64,000 nucleotides of DNA. Origin: Desarmillaria ectypa (lineage: Eukaryota; Basidiomycota; Agaricomycetes; Agaricales; Physalacriaceae). This document shows positions 56,732 through 64,000 of this stretch, piece after piece. A program made the position numbers and the translations under genes. Each line of letters opens with the position of its first letter. Position 1 is the first letter of the stretch. The notes beneath the pieces are model-generated. The model saw nothing but the letters and a program-made list of their open reading frames with translations, searched no databases and was not told where the DNA came from. The stretch is from NCBI GenBank assembly GCA_030407005.1, contig JAUDYN010000011.1, forward strand, positions 796,501-860,500, read 5' to 3'.

Positions 56732-59000
56732 GGTACGCTACGTATGTGATAGGAAGAAAGCACGAGCATGTGTACGGCAGTCACGACTTTTTATACCTTC
56801 CCCACCTGACCAACCCGTCTGGCTCTACGCGGAGAACGGATGTGGGGAACGGACGGCCCGGATATCCGCGTTTACCCCACATCGCGACTATCGTCTGTCC
56901 TCCCGTTAGTCCGCCGGTCCGGTTTTAAGCCTATGCAATCGTATATAAATAAACCATAGCTTTTATGAAGAGCAGGAAACTGGAACGTTGAATTCGCGTA
57001 CATGACAAAGCGAAGAGGGCACTCCGCAATGGGCAATCTAGCGAGTATTTGCCGATGCGGGGAATTGTGCCTGATTGAACTGCGTCCATGCGGGGCATCC
57101 CTGGCATCGGCTAATGTGTGCGAGAAAAATGTTGAATCCAAGAGCCGCTAATAGGGCCTGCAGGGTTCTAGTGAGCAAATCGCTCGTCTCTTTTGTGGCC
57201 AGACATATGCTTTGTTGGAATGAGGTGTCAGAGGTCTGTCCCGAGCGGTAGCCGATCTCTCGGGGGCCCCGTATAAAAGAGGTTGCATTCATGAAAACGT
57301 CGGAAATGTACCGTTGGAGATCGACAGAAGATTGTAGTCTCAGTTGACCAGGACCATAAATTTGAATGCGCCTTCCCGCAATACGTTCCTGTGGTGTACA
57401 CTGCATCAGAAGACACGAGACCACGATAATTGAAAGAATCTGGATGGATAAGCCTTAATACCAAATGGGTTTTGAGAAGCGGTGGTATTAAATTGCCACA
57501 CGCGGTGGACTGCGATAATTCGACACCAGTCAGTGTCACCTAGTCTGACCGTGGTTCGGTGCAGGTTCGGGTTCGGTGCTGCTGTGCAGGTGCAGGTTCA
57601 GGGTTCATCCAAGCTCGTATTTCCGCACCGGGTTCGCACCAGGTTCAAACCCGGTGCACCCGCAACAAATGTGTGCACTGTCACCTTGTGTGTTGTTTTT
57701 TTTGACGCAGCATGAGTCTTGGAACATTGTGGATGATTTTCATCAAGTTCATTCGTGCTGATCGATATTCTTTTGCATTAGGCAAGAAGTACTGAGAATA
57801 TTACTGCGTAAGGGCCCCAAGTCGGCCTTGGGGATATGCCGGATTCCAATATTTCTGATGTTGGTGAGGTTTATCGTGTTCAGATAATGGCCCAAGTCAG
57901 TAATGAGAGAAGACACTCGGAGCCCTGAATACGCAGCGTGACAAGTAGCTTCTTTACTCCCCCGTTTTCCGGCGGTATTAGCATGAGCCAGTTGATGCCA
58001 TTTAGGACTAGCGCCTCGATTTAGCAAAATTCCAATGCACAACCTGAGCTTTCATCATAGAAGGAACGGCTGCTTGCTTCAAAGTTCTAATGGTTCGAGA
58101 GACTGAAAGTCAGCATCTTGGTTGAGGCGGTGGCTTTCGTTCGGGCTTATCACAGTAGACATTCTGGAGCATTCAAAGCCTTCACAAAGTCTGAACAAGG
58201 GATAGAATTAGACGGCCCGGGCTGGACGTCGTTTCTTCGAAACCAATCAGAAGTCACAGGATAGAGCCAATGGACGACTGATTACAACGCACAGTGGAGT
58301 GGAGTGATCGATCATTGTTGTCACCTCGTGTTGAAACGTTCAACACCGTACAAAGACTGTCAGTCCACCGAGTTTAGCCCGAGTTCGTGAAAGAAAGTTT
58401 CTCGAGTCAGGAAAAAGAAAAACAGCGCATCCCGGCTTGAAAGTCTTTTGAGTTAACAACGAGAGGTGTTCGAGAGATGTGGATGCGCAGCCTGGTCGCT
58501 GAGAAGTCGCCTCTTTATTCCCCAGGAATCCCATAGAACTCGGGAAAACAAGTTTCACTGGCAGTGGGGCCACATCAGAGCATTGACGTTCAAAAGACTC
58601 TGTGCCTAGGGGACAAGAATCCTTTGGTCGAGCGAACGCGCAGAGGAATTCGAAGTTACCGCAAATAATGATGCTGACTGGCACCGCACCGCGGTCAAAG
58701 ACGGGCCGACTTCTGGAGATGTTAAAGTACACCTATAACTGATTCCGGGTGATGAGCTTAAGCGGAGGATATCTAGCATGTGGGAAAGTCTACCTTCTAC
58801 CTGCTAGAGACATAACTTTTCGCTCGGCTGCTCAGGTCCTATCGATAGGTTCCGGAGCAATTTCCTGCGAGATCAATGCGACTCCACCGAGCGAGTCTGT
58901 TTCCTAAGGAAGTGAGGAAGAAAAGAAGAGAAATTATGGTCAGGTCTTTAGGTACTGCCCCAGATACCTATTTTATATCCACAATATAGAATCATAGTAA
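56732..59000. other. Gene-poor stretch before tRNA-Gly
   Basis: No supported gene. The minus-strand frame at 58340-58732 (130 codons) has no recognisable motif. A GGTTCG-rich stretch lies at 57543-57665. Confidence 0.5.
57543..57665. repeat. Degenerate GGTTCGG/GCACCGGG repeat stretch
   Basis: Repeated GGTTCGGGTTCGGTGC, GCAGGTTC and GCACCGGGTTCGCACC units occur in both orientations across about 120 bp. Similar GGTTCG arrays are scattered in basidiomycete genomes. It may be a minisatellite or the core of a small element; no flanking duplication is visible. Confidence 0.5.
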
Positions 59001-59071
59001 GCATTAATGGGGTAGTGGTAACCTGGGTCGTTGCCATCGACCCGCCGGGGGTTCGATTCCCCCTTAATGCA
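59001..59071 (+). tRNA. tRNA-Gly (anticodon GCC)
   Basis: The sequence folds as a complete cloverleaf: acceptor GCATTAA/TTAATGC (7 bp), D stem GGGT/ACCT, anticodon stem GGTCG/CGACC with loop TTGCCAT (anticodon GCC, 59033-59035), variable CGCC, T stem GGGGG/CCCCC with loop TTCGATT. The discriminator is A (59071). The internal B box is GGTTCGATTCC. A run of seven T at 59083-59089 ends transcription. There is no intron. Confidence 0.95.
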
Positions 59072-59082
59072 ATCAAGGCTAG

Positions 59083-59089
59083 TTTTTTT
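59083..59089 (+). terminator. Pol III terminator of tRNA-Gly
   Basis: Seven consecutive T residues begin 12 bp after the tRNA 3' end. Confidence 0.8.
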
Positions 59090-59289
59090 CTCCTCCCCAA
59101 GGGTGTAACTTAGGGTTTTGTACCGACCCCTCCCCAAGAGGGGTGTTTTGATACGGTATCTTGCGGTTACTTACCCTATCACCTGTATCTTCCCTTTTTT
59201 TGACCTCATGGATTGAAGTTCACCGGAAAAACTTGCTTATGTATGATTCTATGTTGTGAATGGAATCTACATATCTACATGTAGCAGTC

Positions 59290-59375
59290 ACATGGCAGGT
59301 AAGTTACCTGGATGAAAACCCTTCCAGCGAGGGGATCAGTTACTAGTAACTAACTGGTAACTTACCAGTCCGAAA
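59290..59375. repeat. GGTAAGTTACC-type repeat (relative at 9585-9640)
   Basis: Near-palindromic CAGGTAAGTTACCTGG and GTTACTAGTAAC lie around CCTTCCAGCGAGGGGA. The minus strand shows the same modules as 9585-9640. It may be the end or whole of a small non-autonomous element. Confidence 0.45.
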
Positions 59376-59720
59376 TCCAAATATCGAGAGGAATACACCG
59401 TAGGGTCTTGAGAAACTTGTCCAGAAATGTAGTGATACTGAAGTTTCGAAACAGATCAAGTTACCAGTTTAGACACTAAACCTAATGCACCGAATGAGTG
59501 TTATTCCAAGCAGTTCCATAAAATTTACGCTTAATACACAAAGCGGAACGCATTTTTATTAAGGTGCGAGATAGTGCTTAGTCCGGCATCTTTGTCCCTA
59601 GCGTTGCTGGTCTCACCGGCCTGACTACGATGTACATCGTCAAATATGAACATACTATGCTGTGAGATCCATTAGTTTGCGCTTCAGTCATATATGCATA
59701 TATCTAGCTGTTGCTTAAAT

Positions 59721-61105
59721 CTAGCCCTTCCACCAGTTATCGACCTCAACGCTCGTATTGATGCCCATCGTGATGAACCCCGCAAGACCCTGGTTGATAA
59801 CACCACCCAGCAGATGCAATCTATTAAAAAACACGCGCCGTCAGTAAAATGTAATGGGAAAGAAGCCAGCGCGATGGGATCGCACACCGAGAGCAGGTGA
59901 TCCGCAAAAATGATACTTACTTGAACACGGGATCATATTTCCCCTCCGGATCTTGCGAGTCCTCAAAAATATTCAGCGAGTCGCGCCAGTTCCGCGTGCG
60001 ACCGATAGTGTCTTTGATGGGGTTCGTGGTGTAAGGGTGCATCTAGAAGGAGCAGGGGGTGAGATGAGGTGGGGATACGTGGGTGGTGTACGTACCTTGT
60101 CGACTTGAAGATTCACTTCATCGTCAAAGAAGAACTGTCCGACATGGGAGAGCTTGCCTGCCTCGAACGTGCCATTCGGGAGGGTTGTCCATGATTGGAA
60201 GACTTTGGTGTGGATGTGTGTCGCGCGACCTGTACAGAAAAATTAATGGTGCGATGTATCGCGAGATGGGCATTGCGTACCTGTGTAGTAACCTGGGAAA
60301 ATAGCTACGTAAAGGTAGCGTTAGAGTGAAACCGAAAGGAGTGGGAGGAAACGTACTTGTGAACTGTGCAACTCCATTCTCGTTGGTCGGCCAAGCGCCT
60401 CGTAGAAATGTCTCATGATTGTTCGTTCTGGGGAAAGCACTAAGGAGACCACTTCGTTTCCCGCCAACCTGAGGTTTCTCGTTAACGAGCTCAGGTTTCG
60501 GTGTGGGGTGTCCAGCGTAGTGACCAGTGGCGTTTGCTTGCCATATATCGACGAGAACGTTCGGGAGTGGTTGGCATGTTTCTACGTCGATGACCCCGAT
60601 GTCAAGGAGTAGGAGGAGCCCGGCTTGGTACTCAGCGATATTTTGGCGTATGGGGTGACCGGCAAGGTGATAGTAAGGACCTTCCGTTACGATGGGGGCT
60701 ATCGGACACGACGGTCAGGCGATAGCAAGAGATAATGAACCGGATCGACGCACTCAGCACGCAGGAGTTGTTCTCCATCTTGGCCTCTTCAGTTACCGGC
60801 GCGCAGCTCATGAGCTCCTGGCCCTCCTCTCCTGGAACAGCTTTCTCTCCATCAATAGCACCATTATGTAAAGTGAATAGATCCTGGTAAGCAGGCAATG
60901 ATGGATTACCGGCGAGGACCTTCTGAGCCCAAGCCCGTTTGCGCTGAGCGGTGAACTGAGCTACTGCAGGCGCACAGTAGTACGCTGCCTGCTGTAGGGA
61001 ACGCTGGACCTCAATTTCTGCATCGGTTTTAGGATTTGAGTGGGCGAGGGCTACTGGAAGCAATACAGAGAAAAGGAAGAGGGAGGAGGAAGGAAGGAGG
61101 ATCAT
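59721..61105 (-). CDS. Secreted intradiol ring-cleavage dioxygenase
   Basis: Six exons (60754-61105, 60357-60698, 60281-60304, 60096-60229, 59921-60042, 59721-59820) give 357 residues. A signal peptide, MILLPSSSLFLFSVLLPVALA, is followed by a helical N-domain, then the catalytic beta-sandwich: IVTEGPYYHLAGHPIRQNI, IGVIDVETCQPLPNVLVDIW, FPGYYTGRATHIHTKVF. The two tyrosines and two histidines that bind Fe(III) in this family are in place (Tyr in GPYY, Tyr in GYYTGR, His twice in THIH). These enzymes cleave catechols between the hydroxyls to cis,cis-muconates. The signal peptide suggests a role on lignin- or plant-derived aromatics outside the cell. A TATA-like TATATAAGG lies about 40 bp upstream (61142-61150). 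It is divergent from the muconate cyclase gene. Confidence 0.92.
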
Positions 61106-61152
61106 CACGGGGGATTAGGTTGTGGCGATCGTCATTTGATGCCTTATATAGC

Positions 61153-61170
61153 CGGAGAGTAGTTTCTCCG
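61153..61170. promoter_or_regulatory. Candidate operator: CGGAGA-N6-TCTCCG dyad
   Basis: A perfect inverted repeat CGGAGAGTAGTTTCTCCG sits in the 129-bp spacer between the dioxygenase and the cyclase. Its CGG and CCG ends are 12 bp apart, the kind of inverted CGG pair bound by Zn2Cys6 dimers. It lies 2 bp beyond the dioxygenase TATA box, on the upstream side. Binding is inference. Confidence 0.5.
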
Positions 61171-61234
61171 CTTCTATATTTGATTTTTGACATATTATAA
61201 GTAACCTCCCCACAAACTTCTATTTCGACATATC

Positions 61235-62442
61235 ATGGACATCCACATTCTTTCCGGCTCCTTCGCCTCATTCTCCCTCTTCCTCCTGGCCTTCTCGCCA
61301 CTCAACCGCTCGCTGCGGCTTCTCCGCACCGTGCCCGCCGTCGGCCCGCACCAGTACATAGCACAGACCCCTCAGGCCGTATACGCGACGACATGGGCAC
61401 CTCCGCCGGCCCTGTATGCATGGACCCTTCCTTCGCTAGCGCACATCGGCAGTACTCACATAACAGCAACGTCATCCTATATCAATATCCTTGTGAACGC
61501 GTACTCTATGGGTGGGCTAATCACACACTTGACCCTGCGACGGGAGCATGGAAAAAGAAAATACAAGAGATTCTATTTGTCGAATCCGGAAAACTGGATG
61601 AAGTTGATAAGACAAGGAAAGCGCCGAGATACGGCTCTCATGCGATAGAGTTCACAACCGACGGAAACTATGGTTTTGTTCCGGTTCTCGGGACGGAGGA
61701 GATCCATGTCTTCAAGGGAGGTAACAACGGGACGCTCGAACGCGTAGCGAAAGCCAAGGGTCATGCAAGAGACGGTCCACGGCATGTTAAAGTTCATCCA
61801 AACGGAGAGGTTGTCCACTGCGTAACTGAGCATAGGACGTTTTCTTTAACCTTAACGAAAATCGGAATGCTTGAAATGTGTGCAGGCAACAGGCTAGACG
61901 TATACACGCTTAATACAACGCCTACACCATCTCTCAAGCTCGTCTCTTCGCAGCCCCTCTACGCTTCCGGTTCAGCCCACTCATACAGGGGTGACACGCT
62001 GCTACTCGCATCTTCAGCTAACCAAATATTCGTGACCACTCGTGGGGCAACACACCTCGACCCAGGATACATCGCTGTCTTTTCTCTCTCCTCATCCGGT
62101 TTGTTTAGCGGCCAGGTCGAGTATTACGAGACCCCCACCTCAGGGAAAGCACATGCTATCGACTTGCTCCCAAAGGCTTCTGAGTCGTCCACAGCCGTGG
62201 AACAAGAATCTCTATCTGTCCCAGCCGTGTCCGTATGGATAGTCTTAACAGACGACAACCCATGCACACAGACGCCTGAACCCTGTGCGAGTGTACGAAT
62301 ACTCGAGTGGGACGGCTGGGGAACTGGTGGGATACGCGAAGTCGCGGCTTATGCTGGGACAGAGATGCAAGGTGGGAGCCACGCGATTTTCTTGCCCGCA
62401 CATGCAGATACCGAGGATTTGATGCAACATGATGAACTGTAG
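61235..62442 (+). CDS. Carboxy-cis,cis-muconate cyclase-like protein, apparently frameshifted
   Basis: The frame from the ATG at 61235 encodes a signal-like start, then the cyclase N-part (QAVYATTWAPPPALYAWTLP, SSYINIL, AYSMGG) up to about 61515. The family match then continues in another frame: HTLDPATGAW, KIQEILFVESGKLDEVDKTR, YGSHAIEFTTDGNYGFVPVL, DGPRHVKVHPNGE and GYIAVFSL, to the stop at 62442. No good intron explains the switch without deleting the conserved HTLDPATGAW. One missing base near 61515-61525 does, so it is a frameshift or a sequence error. A 51-nt segment at 61835-61885 looks like an intron whose donor GT became GG; it is in frame and would add 17 residues. The family is a seven-bladed propeller that closes the muconolactone ring in aromatic breakdown. 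It could be a pseudogene. Confidence 0.75.
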
Positions 62443-62749
62443 AGCGGCCAATGGTGTCGCATATGTCGTTTTGACAAGTCGTGCTGTTTCAATTTCGAAC
62501 TTGGGCGAACTCAGATAATCCTCTTCGCTGCGTTTAGGTCGAGTGGAATGATACCTCCTTCTGTGACTAGACTGGACTATACGACTTATTTAACCACTTA
62601 GAAAGAGCGATTGCAAACTGACTTCAGAGGTTGCGTTGAAGATTCGAGCTCTAACCAACGCATTTAGCGCTACCCACGTAGCTTCCTCGAGTCTCGAGGA
62701 TTCTCTTTGACCACTCTTTTTCCAAATGTAAAAATGCTACATCCAAATC

Positions 62750-62817
62750 CATGATCTCTCGTGTTGGGACTCAGACCCAGGCACACTGGCCACACCAATA
62801 TACCACCAGAGAGTTAA
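62750..62817 (-). mobile_element. tRNA-derived SINE copy 4 (head only)
   Basis: On the minus strand AACTCTCTGGTGGTATATTGG precedes GGTCTGAGTCC (B box with two changes). No hairpin or leader remains. Confidence 0.55.
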
Positions 62818-62989
62818 GATACGCGTTAATTGACATCAGTTAAGTAACAGACTCCGGGGTGTGCAAGCACGTTTGAATCCCGAAAGCAGTCAAATTTGAG
62901 CCCCAAAGTGGCGTACTGGAAGAATAATACGGCGAGTCGGTTGATGAGCATTTATGAAATAGAGAGAGAGAGAGAAACACAATATACTG

Positions 62990-63077
62990 CCAGGAGGGCG
63001 TATGTCGCGATCTCTCTCGTTGGGAATCGAACTCAACACGGGAAAGCAACGTAGACGCTTCCCCGGTAGAGCTGCGA
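62990..63077 (-). mobile_element. tRNA-derived SINE copy 5 (diverged)
   Basis: Minus strand: CTCGCAGCTCTACCGGGG, then AGTTCGATTCC as B box and GAGAGATCGCGACATACG. The A box is partly changed. Confidence 0.5.
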
Positions 63078-63379
63078 GAAATGTAACGGCCCTTACTGTG
63101 AGCTGTCCGTCTTGAATGTAAACGGTCGAGGGAAGTGTGTCCTGCCGTAGCTCCGAACAAGTTACGCTGATTCTCTAGAGGAACCGCCACAGAAGTGGGA
63201 GTCTGCGTATTGGAGTCGAGGAGGAACTAGAATCCAGAGAAGGATGTAAGTAACGAGAATCTGGAGAGTGTGCCTTGACGTATAAAGGAACCAAACTAGA
63301 TGTGACATAAAAAGAGTGAAACTCATTATCCAAGGCATCGAATCTCTAGAAGAAATCAAAAAATCTCGCAACGCACAAC

Positions 63380-63540
63380 CTCCCGTCCTTGAGAGGGCGC
63401 GCGCCCCGGCCTCTCTGGCTGAGAGTCGAGCCCAGCCATCGCAGCCCGCGCTTCGCCGATATGCCAACAGAGAGCTAAGTATATCCAGCGCCGCGAGTCC
63501 CATATCGCCGTGGCCATTCGTTTATGTAAATGGATCCGTG
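63380..63540 (-). mobile_element. tRNA-derived SINE copy 6 (with leader)
   Basis: Minus strand: a leader with GGATCCATTTACATAAACGA and GGCGATATGGGA, a head with TTAGCTCTCTGTTGGCATAT and GGGCTCGACTC, then a GC-rich hairpin (GGGGCGCGCGCCC) and CGGGAGG. The leader matches copies 1 and 2. Confidence 0.65.
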
Positions 63541-63870
63541 ATTGTGAAGGCCATGCCGCCTCGGGACTTTGTAGCGTATAGCTCGAATCGATGACCTAAA
63601 ACTAAGTAAAGTCGCCTTCATTTGAAGAAAACGCCGCATATTGTTAGGAGACGGGAAAATGCTCGAAAGGCTCTAGATCGAAGCAATTTGCATCGCATAA
63701 AAACATCGATAGCTGTGAGGTCTATGATGGAAACAAGCCGCGGGATTTAGAAAGAACCACCGAGTACGAGAGCCAGAAACTACGGGGCTAGCCCGTGTTC
63801 CCAAAGACCAGAAAAGAAGAAAGTTTTTTCGGTATGAAGCAAAAAGCTTCACAAAATACGCACTCCCACA

Positions 63871-63964
63871 TTGAGGATGTATGTTGAGATCCCTCCCGCA
63901 GGTAATTGAACCCAGCGACGGAGAGCGACGAGGCCGCTTCTCCGATAAGTCACCAGAGAGTTAA
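63871..63964 (-). mobile_element. tRNA-derived SINE copy 7
   Basis: Minus strand: TTAACTCTCTGGTGACTTATCGG, then GGGTTCAATTACC, then GAGGGATCTCAACATAC. Diverged, but it keeps the spacing of A and B boxes. Confidence 0.55.
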
Positions 63965-64000
63965 TGGGGGTCATACAACATGTTGTATAACAGCCGACCT

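Larger units (their letters stand above)
59072..59720. other. Spacer after tRNA-Gly with a palindromic repeat
   Basis: Contains the pol III terminator and a GGTAAGTTACC-rich stretch at 59290-59375 related to 9585-9640. No gene. Confidence 0.55.
62443..64000. other. Intergenic SINE cluster
   Basis: No protein-coding gene is supported. Four SINE copies of differing decay, all on the minus strand, occur within 1.3 kb (62750, 62990, 63380, 63871), with a GA microsatellite at 62960-62977. Confidence 0.6.

Noticed and set aside
1..64000. LTR retrotransposons, DNA transposases, CRISPR arrays and viral genes
   Set aside because: No reverse transcriptase, integrase, transposase or paired long terminal repeats were recognised, and no regularly spaced repeat array is present.

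Overview
The window is nuclear DNA of a filamentous basidiomycete, most likely an Agaricomycete. The reasons are many short GT-AG introns (about 45-65 nt), very short exons, basidiomycete-type F-box proteins, a serine/threonine-rich single-pass membrane protein, and housekeeping genes (RPS14, NEP1, GLE1, PSMB2) with fungal sequence and dense introns. I rebuilt gene models by hand from splice sites, reading frame and family conservation. No alignment or search was run.

Layout. 1-255: 5' end of an F-box-like gene. 945-2660: a duplicated block with a broken 3' end of a HET-like gene and copy 1 of a 66-residue small-protein gene. 3.5-4.8 kb: NEP1/EMG1 rRNA methyltransferase. 5.2-6.2 kb: tRNA-derived SINE copies. 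7.0-8.7 kb: zinc alcohol dehydrogenase-like gene, with a broken 5' duplicate at 10.1 kb. 11.5-13.0 kb: single-pass membrane protein. 14.6-15.6 kb: VAMP7-type longin SNARE. 16-19 kb and 20.3-23.4 kb: gene-poor. 19.2 kb: F-box protein. 23.4-24.9 kb: RING protein. 26.1 kb: tiny helix-turn-helix protein. 28.1 kb: RPS14. 29.2-31.2 kb: glycerol-3-phosphate acyltransferase. 32-42 kb: duplicated region with three more copies of the small-protein gene (one dead), the complete HET-like membrane protein and a secreted six-hairpin glycosidase-like enzyme. 43.3 kb: disordered basic protein. 45.4-48.6 kb: GLE1 and PSMB2, head to head. 49.6 kb: seven-bladed lactonase-like protein. 52-56.7 kb: monocarboxylate-type and sugar/quinate-type MFS transporters, tail to tail. 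59.0 kb: tRNA-Gly(GCC). 59.7-62.4 kb: divergent pair of intradiol dioxygenase and carboxymuconate cyclase. 62.7-64 kb: a cluster of SINE copies.

Three things stand out. A small-protein gene has spread locally as part of a segmental duplication, with its TATA box and 3' intron preserved. A family of tRNA-derived SINEs lies in one orientation at both ends of the window. The dioxygenase/cyclase pair, for aromatic ring cleavage and lactonization, shares a 129-bp promoter that holds a perfect CGGAGA-N6-TCTCCG dyad next to a TATA box. Because the cyclase gene carries a frameshift and a mutated splice donor, that pathway unit may be decaying. Two MFS transporters and a lactonase-fold gene lie within 12 kb of the pair, but a functional link is only inference.
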